Below are positions 26,050 through 34,586 of a DNA stretch of 45,587 nucleotides, piece after piece. The notes below the pieces were generated by a model, which was given only the letters and a program-made list of their open reading frames with translations, ran no database searches and had not been told where the DNA came from. Source of the stretch: Enterococcus ratti (GTDB lineage: Bacteria; Bacillota; Bacilli; Lactobacillales; Enterococcaceae); assembly GCF_001886195.1 (NCBI RefSeq), contig NZ_JXLB01000017.1, forward strand, positions 1-45,587, in the 5' to 3' direction. Position numbers and translations under genes: made by a program. Position 1 is the first letter of the stretch. Each line of letters starts with the position of its first letter.

Positions 26050-26107
26050 AAAACAACCTATACGAAGAACCAATATAAGCATACTGGCTCCGTACAGGTT
26101 GTTTTTA
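26050..26107. terminator. Bidirectional terminator downstream of the ABC-F gene
   Basis: Arms AAAACAACCTATACG and CCGTACAGGTTGTTTTT pair nearly perfectly around a 25-nt loop. It sits a few bases beyond the ABC-F stop codon on the minus strand, and A/T runs on both sides allow function in both directions. Confidence 0.8.
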
Positions 26108-28045
26108 TTAAGGAGTTTCATATTCTTCCAACTCCATACTTAACTCTTCCCATTCAGAAAGTTTAATATCTTGGGAGTGACGAGCAGATTCTAAGGCTTG
26201 ATTTAATTCATTCAGCTTGATATGATCATCTAAATTTTCCAGAGCCATCATTTGTTGTTCAAGTCCATCAATTTGTGCGTCTAATAAAGTCATTTCTTCT
26301 TCTATTTGGGTAATTTTTCGTTGCAAGCTACGGATAAGTTTTTGCTGCTCTTTGTTTTGAAAATAATGTTTCTTAGTTGAAGACACCGCTGCTTTTGCTG
26401 GTGCTTTTTCAGCTAACAGCTCTGCAAGTTCTTCTTCTTCTTGTTTCTTTTCTAAATAGTAATCATAATCTCCCCAATATACCTTGCTGCCGTTTTCAGA
26501 TAATTCAATAACTTTAGTAGCAATACGATTAATGAAATATCGGTCATGAGAGACAAATAACAAGGTTCCTTCATAATCAATCAACGCATTTTCTAACACT
26601 TCTTTGCTATCAATATCTAAATGGTTCGTCGGTTCGTCTAAAATTAAAAAGTTTTCTTCGTTCATTGCAAGCTTTGCCAAAGCCACGCGTGCTTTTTCAC
26701 CGCCGCTTAAAAGCGGAATAGTTTTTTCTACATCGTCTCCGGAAAATAAAAAGGCACCTAAAACGCTTCGAATTTCTTTTTCTGATGTAGTTGGATGTTC
26801 GTCCCATAATTCAGCTAAAATTGACTTATTAGTATGCAAATTTGCTTGACCTTGATCATAATAACCAATCGTCACGTTGGTTCCCAAATGTTCTTTTCCA
26901 CGAATAAAAGGCAATTGATGAATAATTGATTTTAACAATGTTGATTTTCCAATGCCATTTGGTCCGACGAGTGCAATTGCTTCTTGCCGACGAATATCAA
27001 GATTGATCGGTTCAGCTAATATGTCACCGTTATAACCAATCGCAGCATCTTCAACTTGTAAAACCACATTTCCTGACGGCTTAGCTACATGAAAGAGAAA
27101 ACGAGCTTGTTTTTCTTCGCCTTGCGGGCGATCTAAACGATTCATTTTTTCTAAAGCTTTTCTACGACTCTGTGCTCTTTTAGTCGTAGAAGCACGAACC
27201 AAATTGCGTGCGACGAATTCTTCTAATTTATGAATCTCCGTCTGCTGTTTTTCATAAGCCTTCCATTCAGCCGCTAGTTGTTCCGCTTTTATGTCCAAAT
27301 ACTTGGAATAGTTTCCTTTATAATGACGGATTTTTTTACGACTTAATTCATACACTTCTGTTACAACTTTATCTAAAAAATAGCGATCATGAGAGACAAT
27401 TAATAAAGCGCCCGTATAATTTTGCAGATATCCTTCTAACCAAGAAAGTGTTTCAATATCTAAATGGTTCGTCGGCTCATCTAAAATTAAAATATCTGGA
27501 TGCTGCAATAGCATTTTCGCTAACGCTAACCGAGTACGCTGACCGCCAGATAACGCGTTGACTTTTTGGTCATAAAATGAGGGATCAAAATTAAATCCGT
27601 GCAAGACAGAGCGGATTTCATTTTCATAACTGTAGCCGTTTTTTTCAGAAAAATCATGTTGCAGCATGTCATATTCATTTAAAAGCGAGTCATAAGCAGG
27701 AGTATCAGGTGCTTCTTCACTAATCAAGATTTCCAGTTTACGCATTCGTTTTTCCATTTGTCGAATGGCATCAAACGCTTTAAGCATTTCATTCCATACG
27801 GTTTCAGAAGAATCTAGTCCAGTATCTTGAGCCAAGTAGCCTAAAACCGCAGTTTTATTTTTAATAATCTTTCCTTCATCCGGTCTTTCTATTCCGGCAA
27901 GAATTTTTAATAGAGTCGATTTTCCTGCACCATTGCGCCCAACTAAAGCAATTCGAGCACCTGTCTGTATTTCTAAATGGATAGTTTCAAATAAAATTTC
28001 TGCACCAAAATGGCGAGCAATTTGGTTAGCTTGTAATAATATCAT
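26108..28045 (-). CDS. ABC-F family ATPase (YdiF-like)
   Basis: A 645-aa cytoplasmic protein with two ABC domains and no membrane segments. Domain one has GRNGAGKST, LSGGQRTRLALAK and LDEPTNHLD; domain two has GPNGIGKST, LSGGEKARVALAK and LDEPTNHLD. A linker with an RAQSRRKALEKM segment and a C-terminal coiled coil (LIRSLQRKITQIEEEMTLLD...) are as in YdiF-type ABC-F proteins, which act on the ribosome in translation. It is transcribed away from rex, an adjacency also found in Bacillus. There is no sign that it is an antibiotic-resistance ABC-F. Confidence 0.9.
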   Translation of the reverse strand: MILLQANQIARHFGAEILFETIHLEIQTGARIALVGRNGAGKSTLLKILAGIERPDEGKIIKNKTAVLGYLAQDTGLDSSETVWNEMLKAFDAIRQMEKRMRKLEILISEEAPDTPAYDSLLNEYDMLQHDFSEKNGYSYENEIRSVLHGFNFDPSFYDQKVNALSGGQRTRLALAKMLLQHPDILILDEPTNHLDIETLSWLEGYLQNYTGALLIVSHDRYFLDKVVTEVYELSRKKIRHYKGNYSKYLDIKAEQLAAEWKAYEKQQTEIHKLEEFVARNLVRASTTKRAQSRRKALEKMNRLDRPQGEEKQARFLFHVAKPSGNVVLQVEDAAIGYNGDILAEPINLDIRRQEAIALVGPNGIGKSTLLKSIIHQLPFIRGKEHLGTNVTIGYYDQGQANLHTNKSILAELWDEHPTTSEKEIRSVLGAFLFSGDDVEKTIPLLSGGEKARVALAKLAMNEENFLILDEPTNHLDIDSKEVLENALIDYEGTLLFVSHDRYFINRIATKVIELSENGSKVYWGDYDYYLEKKQEEEELAELLAEKAPAKAAVSSTKKHYFQNKEQQKLIRSLQRKITQIEEEMTLLDAQIDGLEQQMMALENLDDHIKLNELNQALESARHSQDIKLSEWEELSMELEEYETP

Positions 28046-28265
28046 GGAATCCTCTTTTCTACTTTGTGAATTCTCTAAGAATAAATCTCTTTTTCTTTTA
28101 ATAGTCTACCATAAATTCCTTGGTACTGCGAGATTCAAAGAAATGATAAAAAAATGAATAAAGAATAAAAATTCACAATATCTAAGCAATCAGATTGATT
28201 TTTCCCTGTATCTCCTGCTATGATGAATAAACCAAAAAGAAAAAAGAACTAGTGGAGGTAGTTAA

Positions 28266-28910
28266 GTGAAAGATCATATTATTCCAAAGGCAACAGCTAA
28301 ACGTCTGCCTTTGTATTATCGTTACTTAAGAATTTTAAATAATGCAGGAAAGAAAAAAGTATCATCAACTGAGTTAAGTGAGGCTGTTCAAGTTGACAGT
28401 GCCACGATTCGTCGTGATTTTTCGTATTTTGGAGAATTAGGAAAACGTGGTTATGGTTACGATGTAGAAGATTTAATGCACTTTTTTGCAAGAACATTAA
28501 ATGACGATCAATTAACCAACGTTGCCTTAATTGGGGTCGGCAATTTAGGGAGCGCATTACTAAAATATAAGTTTCATCAAAGCAACAGTATTCGTATAAG
28601 CTGTGCATTTGATGTCAATAAAGAGATTGTCGGCCGGATTGTAGACAGCATTCCTGTTTATCCGATGGAAGAAATGTTTGAACAAATTAAGATTCAACAG
28701 ATTGAAGTGGCAATTTTGACGATTCCTGCTGAAAGAGCACAAGACGTTGTTAATCGTTTAATAGAAGCAGGTATTAAAGGAATTTTAAACTTTACATCGG
28801 CTCGATTGAATGCCCCAGTAGACGTGTTGATCCAAAACGTTGATTTAACGAATGAGCTGCAAACCTTGATTTATTTTCTTCATTCTAATTCTGCGCCTCG
28901 GACAACATAA
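28266..28910 (+). CDS. rex: Redox-sensing transcriptional repressor Rex
   Basis: A 214-aa repressor that senses the NADH/NAD+ ratio and controls fermentation genes. The N-terminal winged helix is [19 protein letters not shown] to [22 protein letters not shown], the Rossmann loop is [10 protein letters not shown] (G90, G92, G95), and the C-terminal helix that swaps between subunits is seen. Start is GTG with GGAGG upstream. It is followed by an inverted-repeat terminator, so it appears monocistronic. Confidence 0.96.
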   Translation: MKDHIIPKATAKRLPLYYRYLRILNNAGKKKVSSTELSEAVQVDSATIRRDFSYFGELGKRGYGYDVEDLMHFFARTLNDDQLTNVALIGVGNLGSALLKYKFHQSNSIRISCAFDVNKEIVGRIVDSIPVYPMEEMFEQIKIQQIEVAILTIPAERAQDVVNRLIEAGIKGILNFTSARLNAPVDVLIQNVDLTNELQTLIYFLHSNSAPRTT

Positions 28911-28963
28911 GAAAGAGAAGTGTTTAAATAAACGTTTATTTTTGGCGTAGTTCATCTCTTTCT
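28910..28963 (+). terminator. Inverted repeat after rex
   Basis: Perfect 9-bp arms AGAAAGAGA and TCTCTTTCT enclose a second palindrome AAATAAACGTTTATTT. The T-run is weak, so termination efficiency is uncertain. Confidence 0.5.
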
Positions 28964-29101
28964 GAGATAATTTATTTTTAAAATAAGTCGAAATCTACAG
29001 AAATTGATGCAGCAGTTTTTGTGAAAATTCGGCTTTTTTAGCTTAATATGACAAATCTTTGTTTTGAGAGTTTTTTCTTTGAGTTTTTAGTTGTGTGATA
29101 C

Positions 29102-29130
29102 TTGTATACGAACAAAAGTTCCTATATAAT
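29102..29130 (+). promoter_or_regulatory. dinB promoter with LexA box
   Basis: TTGTAT -35 and TATAAT -10 with 17-bp spacing. CGAACAAAAGTTCC (29109-29122), a near-consensus Gram-positive SOS box, lies between them, so LexA would block RNA polymerase until DNA damage. Confidence 0.88.
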
Positions 29131-29149
29131 CGTTGCAGGAGGGAGTAAA

Positions 29150-30256
29150 ATGGAATTACAATTTCCTTTACATAACGATACATCAAGAAAAATTATTCAT
29201 ATCGACATGGACGCTTTTTTTGCTTCGGTTGAAGAGCGAGACCATCCAGAATTTCGAGGAAAGCCGCTAGTGATTGCTAGACATCCTAGTGATACTGGCG
29301 GACGGGGAGTGGTGACTACGGCAAATTATGAAGCAAGAAAATATGGGATTCATTCGGCTATGAGTGCTCAAGAAGCATATGAGCGTTGCCCTCAAGCAAT
29401 TTTTAAACCCGGAGATCATCAAAAGTATAGTGAAGTGTCAAAACTTGTTCGTGAGATTTTTAATCGGTATACAGATGTCGTTGAACCGGCGAGTATTGAT
29501 GAAGCTTATTTAGATGTGACGCATAATAAAATAAATTGTCCATCGGCAATCAAAATTGCTCGTTTCATTCAGACAGAAATTTGGGAAACTGTTAAGTTAA
29601 CTTGTTCTGTAGGGGTAAGTTACAATAAATTTTTAGCAAAACTGGCTTCCGATTTTCAAAAACCTAGAGGAATTACAGTGGTGGCTCCACAAGATGCACT
29701 GCCTTTTTTAAAGGCGTTGCCTATTGATAAGTTTCATGGTGTGGGAAAAAAAACAGTACCGAAGATGTATGAACTAGGCATTTTTACCGGCAAGGATCTT
29801 TATGAATGTCCAGAAATGCTGTTGATTCAACATTTTGGTAAGATGGGTTATTCCCTTTATCGAAAAGTAAGAGGAATTCATGATGAACCGGTAAATGTGA
29901 CAAGAGAAAGAAAATCAGTTGGGAAAGAACATACGTATAGTCAACCGTTACAAACAGAAGAAGCAGTTTTATTACAATTACGGCAATTAGCAGAAAAAGT
30001 AGCAGATTCACTAAAAAAGGCGCAAAAACATGGAAAAACAATCGTTTTGAAAGTACGTTACACCGATTATACGACAATTACTAAAAGAATGACTTTGCCT
30101 GAATACGTGGATAAAAAAGACGCTTTGTTTTATCAAGCAAGTTTGATTTGGGAAGAAGTGTTGGGGATTGAAAAAGGGATTCGGCTATTAGGAATTACTG
30201 TAACGAATTTAGCGCCTATGACTTATGAAAATATTGTTTTGCCGTTATGGAAATAA
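29150..30256 (+). CDS. dinB: DNA polymerase IV, Y family
   Basis: A 368-aa error-prone translesion polymerase. The catalytic palm has IHIDMDAFFASVE and the SIDEAYLDV acidic pair. The Tyr/Arg steric region TTANYEARKYGIHSAMSA follows the fingers. The little-finger domain spans the last 130 residues. The ATG at 29150 was chosen over longer frames because GGAGGG lies just upstream and because upstream sequence carries the promoter. It lacks an obvious C-terminal beta-clamp motif beyond IVLPLW. SOS regulated through the box in its promoter. Confidence 0.95.
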   Translation: MELQFPLHNDTSRKIIHIDMDAFFASVEERDHPEFRGKPLVIARHPSDTGGRGVVTTANYEARKYGIHSAMSAQEAYERCPQAIFKPGDHQKYSEVSKLVREIFNRYTDVVEPASIDEAYLDVTHNKINCPSAIKIARFIQTEIWETVKLTCSVGVSYNKFLAKLASDFQKPRGITVVAPQDALPFLKALPIDKFHGVGKKTVPKMYELGIFTGKDLYECPEMLLIQHFGKMGYSLYRKVRGIHDEPVNVTRERKSVGKEHTYSQPLQTEEAVLLQLRQLAEKVADSLKKAQKHGKTIVLKVRYTDYTTITKRMTLPEYVDKKDALFYQASLIWEEVLGIEKGIRLLGITVTNLAPMTYENIVLPLWK

Positions 30257-30307
30257 AATACAGTAGAAAAGAATACCTGAGAAAAGGTAAGCTTGCTACT
30301 GTATTTT
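30255..30307. terminator. Bidirectional terminator between dinB and nrdG
   Basis: Perfect 12-bp arms AAAATACAGTAG and CTACTGTATTTT with an inner TACCT/AGGTA hairpin, between two convergent genes. Confidence 0.85.
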
Positions 30308-30323
30308 TGCATGCAGAAAATAA

Positions 30324-30926
30324 TTAAATTAACTCTTGTTTTTTAATTTGTTCGTAGGTTTCAGTTGCATCGGTACACTTTTTCCAAATAACAACCTTAT
30401 TTTCTATTAAAGATTTTTTAACATCAATAATTCGTTGATTGCTGCTACCACGAAATTGCAGTTTTAAGTCTCGTTTGTTTAATTCAAAACGTCCGTCTAC
30501 TAAAATATCGATTTTGGTTAAGAGTTCTAATTTATCTGTAGAATCTTGTAATAACTCATCAATTGTGTAACCCGTCCACGACCAGATGTCTTTTGTCTGT
30601 CCGAACTCTTTACGAATACGATTGACTACTTGAAGGCATACGTGAGTATTTAAAAACGGTTCCCCACCTAAAAGAGTGAATCCTTGAACGTAGTCATGAC
30701 GCAAATCATTGATGATTTGTTCTTCTAACTCTTGAGTAAAAGGTTTGCCATAACGAAAGTTTTGTGCCGCTTTGTTAAAGCAGCCTTCACAAGCAAACAA
30801 GCATCCGCTCACATATAAACTATTTCGAACCCCTTCGCCATCGACGAAATTAAAAGGTTTGTAGTCTGCAATGTAGTTTTGGCTGTAATCTCGTGCTAGC
30901 CATTCTTTTGGTTTAGGATTATGCAT
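30324..30926 (-). CDS. nrdG: Anaerobic ribonucleotide reductase activating protein
   Basis: A 200-aa radical SAM enzyme that installs the glycyl radical on NrdD under anaerobiosis. The cluster motif is CLFACEGCFN (CxxxCxxC), with FTLLGGEPFLN and a WSWTGYTIDELL segment following. It lies 347 bp downstream of nrdD on the same strand, an unusually long gap for this pair. A ribosome binding site AGAAAGAAG precedes the ATG. Confidence 0.95.
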   Translation of the reverse strand: MHNPKPKEWLARDYSQNYIADYKPFNFVDGEGVRNSLYVSGCLFACEGCFNKAAQNFRYGKPFTQELEEQIINDLRHDYVQGFTLLGGEPFLNTHVCLQVVNRIRKEFGQTKDIWSWTGYTIDELLQDSTDKLELLTKIDILVDGRFELNKRDLKLQFRGSSNQRIIDVKKSLIENKVVIWKKCTDATETYEQIKKQELI

Positions 30927-31273
30927 AAAAAAACTTCTTTCTATTGTCAGTTAATGAAACTTTAATCTGTCCTTTCAATGAGAGCAAATCAAATGGTATA
31001 CATTTTGATAAGTTTTGAACTTATAAGAAGGAAAGGACGAGCTAAAAAATTGGCAAAACGATTTTAAAATAGTGATCAAAGAAAAGACAAGAAACAAAGA
31101 ATAAACGGCAGATAGAAACAACAAGGCTTTCTTTAAGAAACAAGGTGAGAAGCTCTCGTTTTGCCTTTGTAACATCGGCGAAGCTTTGTTGCTTTTACTG
31201 TCTCTTTAAAAGAAATACGACAGCTAAATTTACTTTTATTCCGTCGTCTTATTTAATTAGAAATAATCGCAAA
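30927..31273 (-). other. Long nrdD-nrdG intergenic region
   Basis: A 347-bp gap on the minus strand between nrdD and nrdG. A hairpin with ACGAC/GTCGT ends (31222-31252) may partly terminate nrdD transcripts. A 66-codon hydrophobic frame (30975-31175, minus) is present but has no ribosome binding site and no family, so I do not call it. No separate promoter for nrdG is clear. Confidence 0.35.
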
Positions 31274-33463
31274 TTACTTCATGTGTTTCACACGAGCAGA
31301 AATTTCTTTATGACGGCCATGCACCATAGGACGTGCTTGAGGATTACCTAAATAGCCGCAAGTTCTTTTAACGACATCACAAGTTTTCGGATCATGATTG
31401 CCACATTCAGGACATTCAAAGCCTCGTTCTGTTGGCTTAAAGTCTCCTTCAAAGCCGCATTTGTAACAACGATCAATGGGGGTGTTGGTTCCCAAATATC
31501 CAATCTTATCATACGCATAATCCCAGACGGCTTCTAGCGCTTTAGGATTTTGTTGCAACATGGGGTACTCGCAATAGTGTATAAAACCGCCAGAACAGTA
31601 TTTTGGGTAATCTTTTTCAAAATCAAGTTTTTCAAAAGGAGTCGGGTTTTTTCTTACGTCATAATGGAAACTATTTGTGTAATACTCTTTATCGGTAATA
31701 TTTTCGATTTTACCAAATTTTTCTGTGTCTAAGCGGCAGAAGCGATCCGTCAAACTTTCACTTGGTGTAGAGTATACGCTAAAATGATAGCCGTATTCAT
31801 TGCTCCAAGCATCTGCTTTTGATTTTAATTCTTTTATAATATCTAATGTAAAGTTTTTAGCTTCAGGATTTCTTTCCCATTTTCCGCCATAAAAAGCTGC
31901 GGCAACTTCATATAAACCGATGTAGCCTAGAGAAACTGTTGCTCGGCGATTTCTGAATAATTCATCTACGGCATCTGTTTTTGAAAGTCGTTTACTGAAT
32001 GCTCCATACATATATAAAATAGGTGCATTGGCTGGAATTGCTTCTTTGCAACGATCGACACGATAAACCAAAGCGTCTTTCATGATTGCTAAACGTTCGG
32101 ATAAGATCTGCCAGAATTTTTCTTGGTCGCCTTTAGCTTCTATTGCAATGCGTGGTAAGTTTAACGTTACAACACCGAGATTCATTCTTCCGACATTGAT
32201 TTCTTGGCCTGTTTCATCTTTCCAGCCTTGTAAGAATGAGCGACACCCCATTGGAACTTTGAAGCTTCCTGTTAATTCCACGATTTTATCGTAGTTCAAA
32301 ATATCTGGGTACATTCGCTTGGTGGCGCATTCTAGTGCGAGTTGTTTGATGTCGTAGTTCGGATCTGCTGGTTTTAAATTTATGCCGTCTTTTAATGTAA
32401 AAATTAATTTAGGAAAGATTGCGGTACGTTTTTCACTGCCTAATCCATTCATGCGGTTTTGTAAAATGGCTTTTTGAATTTCTCGTTCAAACCAATTAGT
32501 ACCAAGGCCAAAGCCAAGGGAAGTAAATGGTGTTTGCCCATTTGACGTGAAAAGAGTATTAATTTCATACTCTAAACTTTGCATAGCATCAAAAATATCT
32601 TTTTTAGTTTTCGATTTTGCGTATTCTTCACGCCGTTCTGGTGTTTCGATCCATTCCTTGGCATCTTTTAAATGTTTTTGATAATTAAGTTCAGCAAAAG
32701 GTGCAAGTAGTTCATCCGTTCGATCGGCAGAACAACCTCCATACTGACTAGAAGCCACGTTAGCAATAATTTGGGAAATTTGTGCCGTAGCTGTTTGAAT
32801 GGATTTTGGCGATTCAACTTCAGCATTCCCAATTTTAAAACCATTATTCAACATGCCTTTAAAGTCTATTAGACAGCAGTTTGTCATAGGCGTATAAGGA
32901 TGATAGTCCAAATCATGGTAATGAATATCTCCTTTTTGATGAGCATTAGCGATGTGTGGCGGCAACATTTTCAATCCAATAGATTTTCCGACGATACCCG
33001 CAGTTAAATCTCGCTGCGTATTAAAGACATTGCTATCTTTATTGGCGTTTTCGTTAACCACCGTTTGATCTTTGTTGATTAATTTTTTGATGGAGAAGTT
33101 GATGTCTGTCGCTTTACTTCTTGCAAAATCACGTTTTGTCCGGTAGTTAATATACTCTTCTGCTAACTCATATTCATTTTTTTCTAAAAGAATATGTTCA
33201 ACGATATTTTGGATTTCATAAATTTTAACGTTATCCGTAAAGCGGCGTTTGATTTCTTGAACAACTAATTCAACAATTATTTGGATTTTTTCATAGGTAA
33301 GAGGCGACAAAGAACCATGAATTTTCTTTTCAGCTTTGACTAACGCTTCATTGATTTTTGTTTCATCAAATTCTACACGTCGTCCATCTCTTTTAATAAT
33401 TGTTATGTTTTCTGCTTTAGAATGCAGTGGTTTTTCCACTTTCTCTTCAAATTGTACACTCAT
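31274..33463 (-). CDS. nrdD: Anaerobic ribonucleoside-triphosphate reductase
   Basis: A 729-aa class III reductase that makes dNTPs without oxygen. The N-terminal ATP-cone reads ITIIKRDGRRVEFD, the active-site region NCCLIDFKGML, and the four-Cys zinc site CYKCGFEG and CPECGNH precede the glycyl radical loop RTCGYLG with the radical Gly near residue 703. Start is the ATG nine bases inside the TTG of the longest frame, at proper distance from AGGAG. Two NrdR-type boxes lie upstream, and nrdG follows. Confidence 0.95.
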   Translation of the reverse strand: MSVQFEEKVEKPLHSKAENITIIKRDGRRVEFDETKINEALVKAEKKIHGSLSPLTYEKIQIIVELVVQEIKRRFTDNVKIYEIQNIVEHILLEKNEYELAEEYINYRTKRDFARSKATDINFSIKKLINKDQTVVNENANKDSNVFNTQRDLTAGIVGKSIGLKMLPPHIANAHQKGDIHYHDLDYHPYTPMTNCCLIDFKGMLNNGFKIGNAEVESPKSIQTATAQISQIIANVASSQYGGCSADRTDELLAPFAELNYQKHLKDAKEWIETPERREEYAKSKTKKDIFDAMQSLEYEINTLFTSNGQTPFTSLGFGLGTNWFEREIQKAILQNRMNGLGSEKRTAIFPKLIFTLKDGINLKPADPNYDIKQLALECATKRMYPDILNYDKIVELTGSFKVPMGCRSFLQGWKDETGQEINVGRMNLGVVTLNLPRIAIEAKGDQEKFWQILSERLAIMKDALVYRVDRCKEAIPANAPILYMYGAFSKRLSKTDAVDELFRNRRATVSLGYIGLYEVAAAFYGGKWERNPEAKNFTLDIIKELKSKADAWSNEYGYHFSVYSTPSESLTDRFCRLDTEKFGKIENITDKEYYTNSFHYDVRKNPTPFEKLDFEKDYPKYCSGGFIHYCEYPMLQQNPKALEAVWDYAYDKIGYLGTNTPIDRCYKCGFEGDFKPTERGFECPECGNHDPKTCDVVKRTCGYLGNPQARPMVHGRHKEISARVKHMK

Positions 33464-33532
33464 TTTATTCAACTCCTGCTAATTTCTTCTTGTCTATCAT
33501 AAAACAAAAATACACATCGATCAACTAAAGAA

Positions 33533-33590
33533 TAGCTATATATAGTATACAGATAGTTGTATATTTGGATGTATATACTATATGTTGTGT
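33533..33590 (-). promoter_or_regulatory. Pair of NrdR-type boxes upstream of nrdD
   Basis: TAGCTATATATAGTAT (33533-33548) and ATACTATATGTTGTGT (33575-33590) both resemble the 16-bp NrdR box ACACWATATATWGTGT. Their centres are 42 bp apart, four helical turns, so both face the same side. They lie in the 355-bp gene-free stretch between nrdD and the ABC transporter. NrdR would repress nrdD when dATP is plentiful. No strong -35/-10 pair could be fixed. Confidence 0.65.
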
Positions 33591-33818
33591 ATATTTCTTT
33601 TTGAAAAAAAGTGAAAACGTACACTTATAGGATTTTTTATTTGAATCAGTTAGGCACATGAATAAAAATAGATGAATAAAAAATTTTTTTAATGAAGGTT
33701 ATTTCACTCAATAAAAAGATAAAATTATAGGAAGATTCAATGATGCAATGAAAAGGAAAGAGCAAAAATAAACGGAGTATGCTACTATTCAGATAAGAGA
33801 AAATCAAGGAGGAAAGCC

Positions 33819-34586
33819 ATGAATAAAATGATTGAAGTAAAACATGTCAGTAAAAGCTACGGAAATAAGCTTTCGGCAGTAAAAGTGTTGGACAACATTT
33901 CCTTTGCAATAGCCAAAGGAGAATTTGTTGGTATCATGGGACCCAGCGGTGCAGGAAAAACAACATTGATGAATATACTTTCAACGATCAGTTTGCCCAC
34001 GATGGGTAGTGTATTAATTCAAGGAAATGAAATTACGAAAATGAAAACTAATGAATTAAGTGATTTTAGACGAAAAAAATTAGGATTTATTTTTCAAGAA
34101 TTTAATTTGATCGATACATTGAATGCTAAAGATAATATTTTACTTCCTTTAGCCGTTGAGCGAATCTCTAAAGAAGAGATGGAAAAAAGAGTACTTCACG
34201 TGGCACAGTTATTGGATATCGAAGAGATTTTGAAACGCTATCCAGATGAATTATCTGTCGGACAGCGTCAACGAATTGCTGCTGCTAGGGCGCTAGTCAT
34301 TCGTCCTCAAGTGATTTTTGCAGACGAGCCGACAGGATCATTGGATTCTAAATCAGCTACTGAGTTGCTAAATTATTTAACAACAATGAATCAAGTTGAA
34401 AAGTCAACAATTTTGCTAGTCACTCATGATCCATATACAGCAAGTTATTGTAATCGAATTTTATTTATCAAAGATGGGGTGATTTTTTCTGAAGTGGTTC
34501 GCAGCGGCACGAGAAATGAATTTTTTGAACGGGTGATTGACATGCAGGCAACGATTGGAGGAGGCGGAAAACTAAATGCTTTATAA
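33819..34586 (+). CDS. BceA-type ABC transporter ATPase
   Basis: A 255-aa ATPase of the peptide-resistance/MacB-like class. Walker A is [10 protein letters not shown], the signature [15 protein letters not shown] (Val instead of the usual Gly in LSGGQ), Walker [14 protein letters not shown] and the switch [13 protein letters not shown]. It overlaps the permease gene by 11 bases. In Firmicutes such pairs expel or disable cell-envelope-targeting peptides such as bacitracin. No two-component system of the BceRS type is encoded next to it, so its regulation must be elsewhere. Confidence 0.88.
   Translation: MNKMIEVKHVSKSYGNKLSAVKVLDNISFAIAKGEFVGIMGPSGAGKTTLMNILSTISLPTMGSVLIQGNEITKMKTNELSDFRRKKLGFIFQEFNLIDTLNAKDNILLPLAVERISKEEMEKRVLHVAQLLDIEEILKRYPDELSVGQRQRIAAARALVIRPQVIFADEPTGSLDSKSATELLNYLTTMNQVEKSTILLVTHDPYTASYCNRILFIKDGVIFSEVVRSGTRNEFFERVIDMQATIGGGGKLNAL

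Noticed and set aside
26604-28157. Several plus-strand ORFs inside the ABC-F gene
   Set aside because: Shadows of the long minus-strand reading frame with poor composition and no ribosome binding sites.
28063-28182. Rex operator near the ABC-F/rex promoters (TTGTGAA and TTCACAA words)
   Set aside because: Only isolated half sites (TTGTGAA near 28064 and TTCACAA near 28171), not the paired 18-bp palindrome that Rex needs.
30975-31175. 66-codon hydrophobic ORF between nrdD and nrdG (minus)
   Set aside because: No ribosome binding site, low-complexity Phe/Ser/Leu composition from AT-rich DNA, and no family; more likely a chance frame in a long intergenic region.
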